Assembly: GCF_002443255.2 (NCBI RefSeq)
Contig: NW_019211454.1
Location: 21,605,037 to 21,669,036, forward strand
DNA: 64,000 nucleotides
Reading direction: 5' to 3'
Source: Varroa destructor
Taxonomy: Eukaryota; Arthropoda; Arachnida; Mesostigmata; Varroidae
In this document: piece after piece, positions 13,801 through 35,305 of the stretch
Position numbering within the stretch: the first letter of the stretch is position 1
How the letters are laid out: the number at the start of each line of letters is the position of its first letter
The notes under the pieces: model-generated
What the model saw: the letters and a program-made list of their open reading frames with translations, nothing else
Databases searched by the model: none
Told to the model about the DNA's origin: nothing
Made by a program: the position numbers and the translations under genes

Positions 13801-16800
13801 TTCTAATAATAGCTGAAGTTAAGTACTAACAACTTGGTCTTCGCTTGTTATGTAGTCCACCCGGAATACTGCTCCTAGTGATCTTGTCGTTATTAGCTGT
13901 TGAACTGTATACACAAGCTGCTGAAAACGACTCTGTAAGAATACCAGAAAAAGTGAAACTCATGCAGTCACTTGAATAATTTCGTTACGTTTGGTATGTG
14001 TTTTGTCCCATCGCTTAATTTCCCATAACCAAAATACTACGTCTTGAGATTGAAAATGCATACCTCTTTACTAATTACATCATCCAGTATGTGTTGTTTC
14101 CCTAAAAAAATCTTGTTTCATTGAAGGTGAAACTCTCAGCACCCCAAACCCCCTCAATGAGATTATATCTAAATATGTGTGTCTTCCACACAGGAATAAT
14201 ACAAACCGGTGAATCACGCCATACAACCGCTAGTATTCTTGCTAATTTAGCTTGAGCAGGAATAGGTAACTTCACCTGAAATTAAGTTTTGTAGCCGTTA
14301 GTTATAACTTGTCACTAAGTGTTTGTTAGAAACCACTTCGAAAACTATTGCACCAGTATTTCACAAATCATACTTTAGATAACTGTCGTATATTCATTTT
14401 TAATCTTTACGGCTGCCTCTTGATGTCTGTGTATTGTAAAGCCCTGTAATTTGAATTCTAATCATGACATTACACAAACTATAAAAAGGGCTCAGTGGCT
14501 TCATAACACGAGTCGCCGAAGCCCTTGAATACATTAAGTTCAAGTGCCAAACACGAACATGGTATAAAAATTCAATATGCATAAAGAACTCACAGTCCTG
14601 ATGCTTGTTTAGTCCGATTGTTATACGGCAGTGCAGATACAGGTATGTAGCTATTATTCCAGTTTATTACTACTTCCATCTATCCTAGTATGTTCATTCA
14701 TACACGAATAATTTGAGTAACCGGCCGTATAAGATCTGTTGGAATGGCTAAATATGAAGGAATAAAAAATATGTTTACGTGAAAAATGCATAAAAAGTGG
14801 AATATATTACGCGTATAGGTTTCTAGGTATGTGATCTGAACTTGCACATAAGAAATACTTTTCTTTTGAAATACAGCATGATACCAGTGATTACTGCTCT
14901 CGTTATTTTTATTTCACTAACAGAAGTTTGGCTATTTTGACATTGCTATACTATATGTTTTAATCAATATTGCACAAAATATATTAGGATCATAAAAAAA
15001 TATTTCCCTTTACTCAATACCAACTACTAAATAATCCCAGACTTTTTATCATTAATCAAGAAAGCACATTTTATGATTCCAAAATATACTAACTATGAGA
15101 CTGCAGAGATCGGGTAACACATTGGCAAGGGCTGGAATCTCAAGCATTGGTAATTCGAGCAGGAGGATTATCATGGATGAAAATCCTGGTTCTGTTGGAG
15201 ACACCCGACCGGTGCGGAGATCTAACTCCAGGGACTGACAGAAAGAAGGCAGCGTATTTGTCAGTGGACGCACTGCCGGTATACTGCCATCTGCAAGAAC
15301 ACATAAAAAGAAATAAATGATCGAATTCAGTGGCTTTTCATTAAACGCGAGTGGCAAGTAGAATGCGTTGATTTATAATTGTTGTCTTAAAAATTACTGA
15401 TTGTCTTCAATGCAGCGTGATTTGTTGAGTCCAAAAGTGTTTTTCCTACTTTGCCATTATTGTCAAAATAGTCCTCTACAAAAAATGATGTTTTTCAATA
15501 AAAGCAGTATACACTAACTGGATCAGAAGGAGATACTGAATCTGCTTTTTTGGTACAGCATGGTATGTTACAGGTAGTTTTGAATGAATGCATATAAACG
15601 TAAAACATGTAAACCTTAATCACAAGAACATTTACCCTTATCCTTGAGTTTAAAGAGGATATCATAGCTTCTCCGGACAGCTTCAACATCGACCGTTTGC
15701 TCTAGAACAGCGTCTTCCAAATCAGATCCGATCGATGTAAGCGATTCTCTAGAAAAATATGAAGTTGAAATTTAAAAATGAAAATTTATTTCTCATTTAG
15801 GGTGCCAAGCGCGATTCAAAAATAACGTTAACAATATATGGTTTCAGGGTCATAGGCCCAGGTTTAATTCAACATGCTGCTACTTAGTAAGAGAGAAATT
15901 ACACGAGTGGTCGAAACGTTTAGACAGTCAAAATGACGTGCTGTCGCAGCAGATATCGATGTAAAACAGTGAGACATGAATCATAACGCACGCGGAAACG
16001 AAATGAAGCATTACTATTAACCGTTTATATCACAAACCTCCGACGTGAAGGTTCAGATGAATCGACGTCCTTTTCATCTTCAGTTTGTGCCCGAATGGCC
16101 TCTTTACCAGCGCCAGCCAAATCCTCTGAACATAAATTTGTCAAGGAAGATCTCGTAGGCAGAGGTCGTTGAAAGGACTGTTTCAATGCACAATAATCCG
16201 AATAAATCCGTCCTGTCATGTAAAGAAGGAGCAAGGCAGTTACGTAAAGCTAAATTATCGTTCACTACAGGGCTGCATCTAAGAAGATACAATAAAATAG
16301 TTATTATTAACAAGCACCTTCCATTCATTATAGTTATATATATTTATAGATTTTATTTTTAGATTTTAGACGATTTATTCATTTATTTTTTACAAAATTT
16401 TTTCAATTTACTAAAATATATGGTCTATAAATCGTGCGACATAAAATTACGTTATACATACATACATACATAAAATTAGATTAGTATATTTTAAAATATT
16501 TAATTAATGAACCAAAAATAAAAATATTTGAATAAAATTAGCCACTTTTCACACTCATCCGTGAAGAACGCTTATATATAAAATATGGTTTCTCAAAATA
16601 CAAAGATAAAGTAATATTTTTTTGTCTTTTTTTGATTCTGTCTATACCTCTTGATTGATGATCTCATTGTTCCAACCTGTAGCATCATAATTTAATTTGC
16701 AATAATATTGGCTGTAAGTGTTTGAAAGTTTTTTTATTATTTTTATATTTATTTACCTAAAGTTCGTATAAGTTCTGAAAACGATTCGGTAGTCTCGGCT

Positions 16801-18326
16801 CGTCTTGCTATCTGTGCAACAGCTTCTTCCGTGAGAAAGGCATACCCTTCATCACGGATTCCCAGTAGTATACCGCCTGCAGAATCCTGAAGTTTGAATT
16901 TAATGCCAAAAGCTATTATTACAAGATCATCCGGCAGTACGTAGATAGAAGTCCACAATCGAGAAAAAAATGTTAATGTTGTAAACGTAAAATTACGCTT
17001 ATTAAAGTTAGAACGAGTAATGGTTGCAATCAGTGCACTGTGGTGCAACAATGATATTAGGTGCAAAGTACCAATCTAAATGTAGGTCACAGTGATTAAG
17101 TTAAATCTAATCGTATATGAATGTTCATAGATTACCAGTGAAGAATTCGTAACAAAATTTTAGCTGCTGCCAGTTACAATACAAATTACAATACAATCGA
17201 TGTGGTATACTCATATGAGAGTAGACAGTCTTTGTTAACTGAAAGCTGGGTGCCATACGGACTAATTCATCTTTTAACGCAAAGAAAACTCGTAGTTTAC
17301 ATATTGTACACTTCTAAAAACATACACGAACTGGTCCAGATGAATAATTCATACGGTTTTCTTAAAATATTATGACGAAGAGCTAGTGAAAAAGCTTTGA
17401 ACAAAGCAAAATTTAAGCTGTCAAGTATCAATTACTCGGAATATAGCTTATAATATTTATGTATTCCTACAGAGTATAATGTATTCATAACTGATTAAAA
17501 AAAATCCGAAAATTCAGGTAAAAAAGAAAAAAATCATGTGCGAAAAGTGGGATTATTGAGTATTTTGCTGAGTTGCAGACGTAAACAACTTGCCTTACCC
17601 GTGCGGTTAATAAAGGACAAGACACAAGTCAACTTTACCCGGAAGTGAATAGTGAACAGCTTAAAGGAGCTGTGATTTCAGTAAGGTTAACAGGACGGTA
17701 AAATGCCAGATAAGTCGACCTAAAGGAGATCATAGACACTATCCATAATATATCAATTTTTTCTTTGTTATTACGGCATGGAAAATGACGTTGTTGACAA
17801 AAATACTTAATTATCGATCTTATCGCAGATGCGAAGGATTTAGTAGATAACCTTAATTTGTCGCCTTCAAGTTCTGTAACTTGTCGGCGTGTCAGGCGGT
17901 TTGTGCTAGAAACTGAGTAAGTCTCAAAATTAAGTACGTTAACAAAGAGACCCCGAAGAAACGTTTCATGGTAGAAAGAAGATCTTAGGGACTGTAGCGG
18001 ACGCCGTTTTCATCTATATCTTGCTAGAAAACAGGTTGTTGTTGGCCAAGAAAGCCCGACGACGATACGCAGTGTTTCAGCGCAGTCGGTCTTTAACTGC
18101 CACGCTCAGATTCGCCCATTCTATTTCGTTAAATCAGGAAACAATTAACTAATATAACTATGAAGAGTCGAAGACGAAAAAAAGCCTTTACATGAGTAAA
18201 GAATTTTCTCAAATGCGCAGTGTAGCATTTTTTAGAAGTATCATGTTAAACAGTTCAACAACGGGAGGTACTTACCCTTGGCGAATCGCTATTAGGGACT
18301 GCATCATCACGTCTATTATGACTCAT
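5575..18326 (-). CDS. Ube3a: UBE3A/E6AP-type HECT E3 ubiquitin ligase, 19 coding exons
   Basis: HECT ubiquitin ligase that takes ubiquitin from an E2 on a cysteine and passes it to substrate lysines. Coding exons, 5' to 3': 18276-18326, 16757-16886, 16038-16212, 15636-15748, 15094-15290, 14207-14275, 13831-13932, 13438-13593, 12884-13205, 12300-12410, 11809-11966, 11562-11688, 10347-10502, 10016-10177, 9713-9837, 6699-6830, 6373-6462, 6015-6100, 5575-5761. Every junction has AG/GT ends and matching phase; the total is 2,649 nt, so 882 aa. The HECT domain covers about residues 530-882, with [25 protein letters not shown] and PMVVYRKL near its start, the catalytic cysteine in [14 protein letters not shown] (about C850, codon 5674-5676), and the C-terminal KGFGLM. 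DCRKPL and LTEEAV regions also match UBE3A upstream. Exon 9 (about residues 331-438) is acidic and Ser-rich. The start is fixed by an in-frame TAA at 18345-18347 in the same exon. No AZUL zinc finger is encoded. Identity is by recall of the family, not by search. Confidence 0.93.
6831..9712. other. Ube3a: Largest UBE3A coding intron (2.9 kb)
   Basis: The intron lies between the exons ending in DHTNK and starting [10 protein letters not shown], both phase 0. Short plus-strand open frames at 7389-7580, 8150-8509 and 9082-9576 show no protein family features and I treat them as chance. There is no tRNA, transposon or repeat apart from short TA and poly-T runs. Confidence 0.6.
10845..10892. repeat. 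(TA)24 microsatellite in a UBE3A intron
   Basis: An uninterrupted TA run of 48 bases in the intron between the exons at 10347-10502 and 11562-11688. It is simple-sequence DNA, likely length-polymorphic, with no visible effect on the adjoining splice sites. Confidence 0.95.
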
Positions 18327-20505
18327 TTCACAGCCTTTATCTTCTTAAATCGAGACTGAAAAAATGAAACCAGAGAACGTCCTCTATTTATATTCAAATA
18401 CTATACTAACCATTTTATCGTAAAATGCCATTTTTTTAGTAAGGTACATGATATAGCTTGATCGTCAATGGCTAAGCACGAGCATTATTCATTGCAAAAA
18501 TGACTGCTGTTTACAATTTCAACTATCACATTATAAGACCCAAAAATACGTATAATTATTACTCCGGTACACATTGTCATTTAGAGCGAGTCAGCTTGCG
18601 ATTTTATAAGGGTGTTAAACCTGTCGATAGACTTGGAAATATCTGTTCATGTGGAACTACTGATTGCGTAGTCTATTACCTTGACTTCCCGCTAAGGCCG
18701 CGGATATCCTTCTACAAAATTTTGAGAGCCATCTAGGCGCCGGTTCCTTTGACAGTGCAGCAAGTCCGAATCAGTTCTTATCTAACTTTCTGTCACGACA
18801 GCTTTCTCTTATTATTTGTTTCCGTGTGCACAGGCAGTTGCACTCACAATTGTTCTCACATAACGATCAAACACGTTGGCAAATCGTGAATATGCGTCTT
18901 AGTTTTTACAATGGCTCCCGTGTTTGCCTGCTGCAGGATGAGTGCCTTAGGGAACACACTCTTTGCCTCCTGCATCGGGAAAAGATCATCTGTTTTGGAC
19001 CACAACCAACAGGGAAGACCACACATCATCGAGGGCAGCCTTTCGAGCCGGACTAGCAACTGGACGGATGGACGCATTTTTATTTATCTAGTAGGCAGCG
19101 GGAAAGAGAAGGAAGAGGGAACAACTCGAAATAAAATTGGCCCGCACAATTGGAATACGTTTTTAGTTTAAAATTTGCGACTTATTAGATTAATTGAGGA
19201 AATTCTTATAATTAAGATGCCCAACTCTTCTATCACTTGTAGCATAAACGTAAATAAAACTCACAGTCGCTGTCTACGATTCAAAATGTGCTTGCTATTT
19301 ATAATTTGACATAAATCAGACTACTTTACAAAGACCCACGCTCAGTATGACTAATAAAATTAAAATTAGAATTCACGTAGATAAACTAGCGCACTCGGGT
19401 CTTTGAGGCATTTTCCTGTTCATTTGCAAAAAACATCTATCAATTGTGAATAATGGTTATTAGATATGTTTATAGTCACTCTGTCTAAGGCATCTTTTAC
19501 TGTATAGGTACATGACGTCCTAAAGTCAATGCTATGATCTTGCAGTTGAAAACTTAACCATTCAAACCGACTCGCTTATGGTTCACGATAATGTGAAACA
19601 GTCTATAACTTGCTCTAATTAATGTCTTCAATTTGGCTTTTAATTAAGTTGACATACTTTTCAGGGTCCTCTTTTCATTATTATATACTGACTATACCTA
19701 GTAGCCTTTGTTGCCTAGCGTATGCACTATTTGGCATATTTAATTAATAACAAATCGTGCATTCCTGAAAATGTTAAATATTTCAGAACTGTTAGCTTTT
19801 GACTATAGAATATTTGTATTTAATACCTTCACATTCATCATGAAAGAAGAAAATTGAAATTCGTGCACACTACTACCTGCAGTCGACTGAAATTCGTCAT
19901 ATTTATCAGTTAGTGTCCTAATGCGCTTTGCGTTTTTATAATAGCTCGGGAATTGATTTCATCGTCGCTATCGATTAGATATAATAGGATCTATGAATTA
20001 TGTAGTGACGTTGAGATTACATTTTTTATATTAAGACGAGGGTAGATATACAATATAATAGAAAAGAGCAGGCAATGATATGACAACTACGTATTAACCT
20101 TCATAGCGCCTTACACACTAAGGACCTATAATGGAGTATTAAGACAAACAATTTTACCGACCTCCAGAAACAGGCCTGTACCTTGCTTTACGATGAGCAA
20201 TGTTTTATCCGGTTTAGATACTATTTGTATGAAGTAAGCGAGCAGTATTTATAAATTCAATATATAAAGCATATTTTCGAGGTGCTTTGAATATTGCTCA
20301 GATAGTCGAAGCATGGAGCGCGTAGGAAGTGGTTGAAAATGCACGATTCTTGTGATCCTACTCTTCTTCATTTATCATTTCACTTACTACATAATAAAAA
20401 TTCCCTACTGTAAGGCATTCCCTTACTAAAATTTTAAAGACAAAATAAATCTAAGCGTTTTCGACGAAAATCAAGAAATTTCGGCTCACAAATAACATTT
20501 TTGAA
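18327..20505. other. UBE3A 5'UTR start and intergenic region to ATE1
   Basis: The UBE3A start exon begins at about 18355, where a clean acceptor (TTTTTTCAG on the minus strand) shows that at least one non-coding exon lies further upstream. The stretch 18826-19180 is less AT-rich than its surroundings and open on both strands, which fits a 5'UTR/promoter patch, but I could not fix a donor site. The remainder, up to the ATE1 3' end, is AT-rich with nothing recognisable. Confidence 0.45.
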
Positions 20506-20511
20506 TTTATT
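20506..20511 (-). promoter_or_regulatory. Candidate poly(A) signal of ATE1
   Basis: AATAAA on the minus strand, about 290 bases downstream of the ATE1 stop codon and the nearest canonical hexamer in the right direction. Position alone supports it; the true cleavage site is not visible. Confidence 0.3.
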
Positions 20512-20802
20512 GTATAAGCTAATAACTGGAGTAGCTTACGGTGTAACCACCCGCAAATAGGCGTAGCCTAATATCCAATCCTAGCTTATTATATAGTCCG
20601 TAGTTAACTATTAATCCGTTTCACGCGCCCATCTCACGGTTTCCATGGCGGTGACGTCCAAGCGACTCCAAAGCCTGAAGCGATGAGGCAATATAGGCCG
20701 ATGGTCGTCCAATGACCGAAAATCTTTTTAACTGCTGACTACATCCCAGTGCACAAGTGTAGGACTTGAAAATTTCGATAATTCTTAAAATGCATAATAT
20801 AT

Positions 20803-29084
<8,282 letters not shown>

Positions 29085-30900
29085 TGCTCGTATACAATAA
29101 TTCATATGAGAACCGAATTACTAACACCACAAAACACAGATTAGAAACATAAGACTAAAACTGGACTATCTACTCTGCAAATTACAAAGTATTCAGAGTG
29201 AATAATTAAAACACAATTAGTAAAGTTTGCTAAAAGTAACACAGTCAGACATAAAATATTCGACGACAAAGGCCACTATTGTGGTGCGGATGCCACTGTC
29301 GTCTGCAACGGGAGAGGACGTTGTTGTGCTGCAGCAATCTCACTAGGGTGGGCCGCTCTAAGCAGAGCGCACTTGGGCTGCGTTAATACTAATAGCAATA
29401 ATTTCGGGTTAAGGACCTATTATTTAAAGAAATGCTTCATGACAATAGAAATGAACACGAAGCTCGAAAGAACAATGTGGTGGCATAGTAAAAGACCACA
29501 GTCTATCTAAGAGTTTAGCTTGCATGGACCACTCTTCGCGGATTAGTGAAGTGACTATTATGATTGCAGATCATGGTAATTTCACGAAAACCACACGAAA
29601 AGTAAGCACTGTAAAAATAAAATTAAGACAAACAAGTTTTATTAATACACTCATGTTGTACTTGAATAAAAAGCTGTCGAGATGAAACTGGCTTACTAAA
29701 TTACCTACGTTTTATTAGATATTTTTTTCATAAGTATGATCACATACTCAATTGTCTTAAGGGAAAAGTTTTCCGACACTTTAAAATTTGCCTTCATGGT
29801 TGATTTCTGTACAAGATAATGATTTACTATTAATATTAATCACATTATGCTTAAGCAGTCCGAAAGCAATAGGAAAAGGAGTAGGGGTCATCCTATGCGT
29901 GTGGGCAATAAAATGCGTTTCCGTTAACTTTCTTATAAATAAACCTTCTAATTATGAACATATAATACGATTATTTCCTTCTTTTAGCGTTTATCTTCTG
30001 ACAGAGGCCGATGACGCGTTTCCCATCTACCCAACTTGAATAACGGAAAACTAAATTAGTGGTGGAAGGATGTGCCACGCTCGAAACCTTTTTCTTTTAA
30101 GTGAAATACCTTACTGAAACAGTTTAGTGCTGATAACTCTCGCGATTCTTGAACTCATTTCATAGATGTCTGTTACGAGTACAGAGTGAAACGTTGATCG
30201 AGTAGATCTGAGGCAACTGTATCGTGAGGTGATAAAAAGTTCAAACAGTATCAACATTTTACAAGTTAACAATAAGTACTGCGTTTTGCCATTTCCTCAG
30301 TGCAATAGAAAAAAAAATTATCCTTACCCTAGCATAATTTTACGTAAACGCGGCACTTGAAAACCTACACAACCATGTTTTATGTGACTGTGACAACACA
30401 ATACAATTCTACACAGGGATGTTCAGATTACCGTTGCAACTTCAAAATAATAATAATGCTTTACCCGAATACGTTTTTTGTAGTAGAGGTGTAATCGTAA
30501 AACTGTACGACGTACTATTTGCTGACTGTTATCTTTACAGTTGATAGTCCAAGAGTATGATTGCCTTTAGGATTCAATACGGACATTTCACAACGTCGGC
30601 GCAAACAGCCAGAATATCTGCACCGATTTTTGTAGCCTCACTTCTATTAATTTAGATTATGAAAACCATAGTTAAGCCGCATACCTTCATTTATTCTAAA
30701 CTGAGAAAGCGCATATTTGCCTGCCCACCAAGGAAGAGATTCTTTACCGATGAAGACTAAAACTGGCCAGATTCTTCAAGACGCATAAAAGCTATTCCTG
30801 GGGTCTTCATAGGAGCCATAGAATACCGCCGGTAACGCTCGCCCAATCGATGCACTCGAGTGATCAACCACAAACTCGCTGGCGGCGAATTTTTGAATAG
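29085..30900. other. ATE1 5' flank and intergenic DNA
   Basis: The patch 29270-29390, about 190-300 bases upstream of the ATE1 start, is clearly more GC-rich than its surroundings and is the likely core promoter/5'UTR. I see no TATA box that I would defend. The remainder is AT-rich with no convincing gene; the open frame at 29788-30039 shows no family features. Confidence 0.4.
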
Positions 30901-32074
30901 GTTGCAAAAAGCCTTCTAACACGTTATTTCAAGCCTTTTGAGGTCACTTTAGCAAATCTCATGTTACTTGTTCTCCAGTGCTTGAACAAAGCCAAACAAG
31001 CCAAGCGAAGAATATGCCAGAGACAGGAGACGCTGAAAGCCAAGATGATAGTGGAAACTGCGAAAGCATTCCTTCTGAAAGACTTGCCTAGTACTTCTAC
31101 TGCCTAGTTATGTTTTGAAGACGCTCGATACCCTAACCCTGACATCAACGTGGGCGCTGTCACTCATGTCGGCTATAGTGGTCACGCCAGGAAAGGCAAT
31201 GCCCCTATATTCTGCAATCGGCGTCTGGGTACAATAAAATCAGTTCTCACAAAAGATAACTGGAGATTTATTGATGGAACAAGAATCAATATTATTATTA
31301 ATACTTGTCCTTCCGGGGTAGAGGGCATCAATGAAACGGTAGAAACACTGGTCAGGTACTGTCGACCCGGAAACGGAGAAAAACCAACAATCGTTGTCAG
31401 CGATTTAGATGTCGGAATCGCGCGGCCGGAAAAAAATGCGGACACCTACATTTTGGGAGGCTCTGGAAGGTTTCGGCTGTAATAGACTTCGACACCCTAA
31501 TCTTTGCAAGATCTCAGCGATAGGATTAACTGCAAAAACACGTTATAAGTGTATTAACGTGGCCCGTGTCTGTAGGGATGGAAATGACGTTCAAGTACCA
31601 CTACAAAAACGATTAACCAAATCTCTGGTGTTAAATATCCTTACCAGAGTTGCTATCACATTCTTATAATACGAGGAAATGTTAGAAGCAGGATCTGACA
31701 ACACTCTGCTCACATCGCCTTTAACATTTTTGGAGGACGCCTTGCGAGCTTATATATGGTTTCAACACGTTAGACCTGCCGGACTAAGCTACCCAGTGCC
31801 CCCAAAGGTCTCAGAAACCCATTTTCGATGTATTTTTAGTTCAAGTGACACGATCCTGGTCGACCGACTATACTGCAACTCATATTATTAATTAGATAAT
31901 AGAAAGGCGTCAAATGGATGGCCGCATTGAAACGATACTTTGAGCCATCCGAAGTCATAGGCTGCATCCTAAATCTATTCGGTGACAGAGTTTACAAACT
32001 GAAGGAAATATTGGATGATCATATAAGAGAAGAAATTGAGCTAATGCTCCGGTATAAATTAACGCGTGTATAAA
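30901..32074 (+). pseudogene. Interrupted coding-like stretch, unrecognised
   Basis: One reading frame is open from 30901 to 31482 except for a single TAG at 31105-31107, and the same frame is open again from 31903 to a TAA at 32072-32074. The intervening 31679-31891 is open in another frame. Base composition is less AT-rich than on either side. A motif is repeated: RYFKPFEV (from 30922) and RYFEPSEV (in the last segment), each followed by a leucine-rich then basic helix-like run (KAKQAKRR; KEILDDHIREE). This could be an old gene or transposon ORF broken by a stop and frameshifts, or a real gene with introns that I could not place. No family recognised. Confidence 0.3.
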
Positions 32075-34353
32075 TAAGGCAAGAATTTAAGTTGTATAGA
32101 GAGATTGTCTCGCTGTAGTTATCTGTAAAGGGATCCATATCGACTAGTCCGTGTGAAATGGCTCACAGGGTGGTAATATTGTCTGTTATCTTTAGTTAAC
32201 TAGTGTAACATGCAAGGCATAATACCTTATCATAAAATTTCATTTATTGCTAAGAAACTAAAAGCTCAACAGCTATTCGTTGCAACTCCGTAATGAAGCT
32301 GATCGCAAAGGAAAAAGTTGAGGAAGGTATGCTTTGCTATGGAAAAGCTATTTGTGACAAGAACCATCACAAATCGCCGAAAGCAAATCGAGCAAAATAC
32401 AAATACACTTCAGAACAAACCCTAATTATACAATTCATAATTTCCTTAGCACTATTACTGCTACCGTATTATTTTTGTATTTGTTTGTTCGCCCACGGCA
32501 GGAACGTAGAGCGCACATTAAACCGAGAGAGTCAGCTGCACTCCATTTCGTTTATACATATAGTTTACATAATACAGTACTCTTTTGTTATAATCACCTC
32601 TTTAGAAAATCGCAAGATGTTTTTAAGAATAACTGAAGCTATCTGTCCAGTACGTTAGACGTTTAAATCATATTAAAATAGTATAATCGTGCAAGATCAT
32701 GTATTGTCCTGTAGGAGTTGTAGGCACGAAACTACTTCGTCGTTGAGCCCAAGTAAGCCATTTTTCGATGACTTCTCCCTGTTAGTAGCTTAGCATCTGA
32801 TAACAATACTTCAGGTCGGCACGAAAACCTAGTACTCCACAGTTTATTTCGTAGTGAGTAGATACTCTCGCGACAAAAAGTCACAACTAACGTGCCGGGC
32901 CACCAACGCAGGCGTAGCAAATACGACCGACCATATGTAATAAGACTTTAAGTCGTTTTGCTGGTGTTATTTAGAAATGTTTCCAGAAAATGGCTTTTTA
33001 AGTAAGTACATTATTTATAAATCGTCTTTTAAATTTATCTGCTCATATATATTGCTAAAAGCTGGTATCAGGGCCGATAAAGAAAAGGGATAAAGAAAAC
33101 AATCCCAAGGCCATTCTAGTGTACACATTTGTGCAATATCTTTCTCTCAATTTACTACGTGGAGAACACTGGACTCAGCCGTCTCTGTTCTTTCTTTCGC
33201 ATGTTTTTTTTTTTCGAGAAGGCGCGCTACAAGGATCGAAGCAACAGTCTTGGCCCATGTTTATTAGCATACATAGTATATTTATTTATAGTTGTATAGT
33301 ATTAATAGTATACATCTTTAATGAAAACAAGCAAGCATATACTTAGCAATTGATCTGACGAGTATTTCCTTAAGTGTATAAGACACGTGAATGCTTTCGG
33401 TATTTACGCTTCATATTGTGCAGTGAAGTTCCTAATGCACTCAATTCTTGAACAGCCAATCGTGTTAACCTTGTGAACGTGTTGTTCATGTACGAACTTG
33501 TTATACTTCAATAACAAGTCTCCAGTTTCGTGATAAAAACGAGTACAAATTGGTTGGATTATCACATACTACCGTAATAGTAAATACTAACAGATACTAA
33601 AATTATAACAAAAGTAAATCTAGGGTTCTCTGATACAGTTTGTCCGATAAAATATACATAGAAATGTTTAAAACCGGTCGTAAATGTTGCTATATTTTCT
33701 AGGTTACTAATCAATCGCATAACGGTGTTCTCAGCTGATTCACTGAAGTATTTGCTAGATAATATTTAGTATAGTTACAATACTTATAAGGTGAATAACG
33801 CCGTCCTATGGCTTTCATAAAAGGGAATCGAAAGCCCTGGCAATCCCATCGGAAATCACAGTATACCAGTGTTTCCAACAATTTCATCCATAACGTTCAT
33901 TTTTGTATTCCAGTGTAGCAATATAATACCGCACTTGTAACAGCAGATATCGAATATGGGAGGTTACCTATAGAATACACGGCAGGTATCTTATGTCCAC
34001 GACAAGTTGTCCGGTAACCACCTCAGTGCTCTAAATCGCTTTATGATATGTGTTGCTAACCTTGAGAGGTTCTTCTCAAGCTTTAGTGGTACGTTAACTC
34101 TTTCTCGGACCTTTTATCTCACGGCTTATTTCGCTATATCGATATAATGATCACAATGCTTCGGGGTGGTCACCCGAACCACTGCATCGGGTATCCCGCA
34201 TCGTTGTCTCTGAGGCCTCATTTGCCCCACTCTGCCTCGAACTTTTCGTAAGGTATATTCGGTATTCATTTTCGATAAATCAATGGGAAAGTTGAGGTTC
34301 GCTGAGACTTCATTACTAAATTGGAATTTGTTACCAAATATGTCATGAAACGT
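32075..34353. other. No gene seen
   Basis: AT-rich intergenic DNA. The frame at 32293-32658 (121 codons, with a hydrophobic stretch) has no supporting splice sites, homology or codon bias. Nothing else stands out before the tRNA segment. Confidence 0.5.
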
Positions 34354-34358
34354 AAAAA
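34354..34358 (-). terminator. Pol III terminator of tRNA-Glu copy 1
   Basis: Five consecutive T residues on the minus strand, starting two bases after the discriminator base of the tRNA. Confidence 0.8.
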
Positions 34359-34359
34359 T

Positions 34360-34431
34360 CTCCGATACCGGGAATTGAACCCGGGCCGCCTGGGTGAAAA
34401 CCAGGAATCCTAGCCACTAGACCATATCGGA
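34360..34431 (-). tRNA. tRNA-Glu (anticodon UUC), copy 1
   Basis: A 72-nt cloverleaf. The acceptor arms TCCGATA and TATCGGA pair perfectly and the discriminator base is G. The anticodon stem CCTGG/CCAGG encloses the loop TTTTCAC with anticodon TTC. The T arm is CCGGG-TTCAATT-CCCGG and the D arm reads GTCTAGTGGCTAGGA. No intron. A T5 run directly downstream on the minus strand (34354-34358) is a Pol III terminator. It differs from the second copy by one base in the D loop/arm (GGCTAGG against GGTTAGG). Confidence 0.97.
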
Positions 34432-35305
34432 CGTTGATCTAGGGGTTACTCCGGTAGTAGATAACGTACGTAGGCTCTAAATTTATCGTTAAACCTGTTT
34501 TACTTATATGAACTGTTGTACGTTTCTAAAAAAATAAAGTTTTACTTACCAACTTATGGAGATTAGGCTTTTAGTAAATGGTAAGTCATTTAACATATTT
34601 ACTAATACTTAGGACTATTGGATGACCCTTATATTATTTTATGGAATCATTTGTAAATTAGGTGAAAAAGAGGCCCATAAGGTTCGCTACGATCCAATGG
34701 AACTTTATATAGACCTTCCGTAGGCGAATCGTAATAATCGATAATAATATCTTGCAAGTTAACGATCATTTAGCTCTAATTGCAGCGTTTCATAGAAGAT
34801 CAGTTTCTCTTCAATTTTGTTAATAACTGAATATATATTGAGGTGAACATAGATCACATTGAATAAACATGGTCCTCAAGAATGAGACTTTAGTATATGC
34901 AAAAACATTATGTTGGGATACCTGTGTTTGTTTAAATATAGCCTGAAAAAAACTCATAATTAATTATGGTAGGACTTAAACCTCTATGTACCGATTTTTA
35001 GGTCCGGGTATTGCCGTTAGGCATTCCATCAGATTGCTGACGCCCTTAAGCCTTAGTAATACCTAGGCTTAGTGCCAAGTAACGCAAAGATGCGCGCAGC
35101 GCGTATTGATAATATTATAATTTTTAGTTAAACGTTAATCATAAAGTGGATACCCAGCCTCAAACCAAACTGAAAATACGCGAGAGGTACGATAAGCAAC
35201 CCGCTTTTTGTGAAGGTTGCGGTTATTTGCATTCTTCTTCTGTCGAGATTTTACTGGTAAACCCGAATTTCGACATGTTGGCAAATACACCCTAAAATAC
35301 AAAAT

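Noticed and set aside
18856..19171. Overlapping plus and minus frames upstream of UBE3A
   Set aside because: No homology and no splice partners; probably a GC-richer 5'UTR or promoter patch.
32293..32658. 121-codon plus-strand frame with a hydrophobic stretch
   Set aside because: No start context, splice or homology support; the hydrophobic part follows from T-rich sequence.
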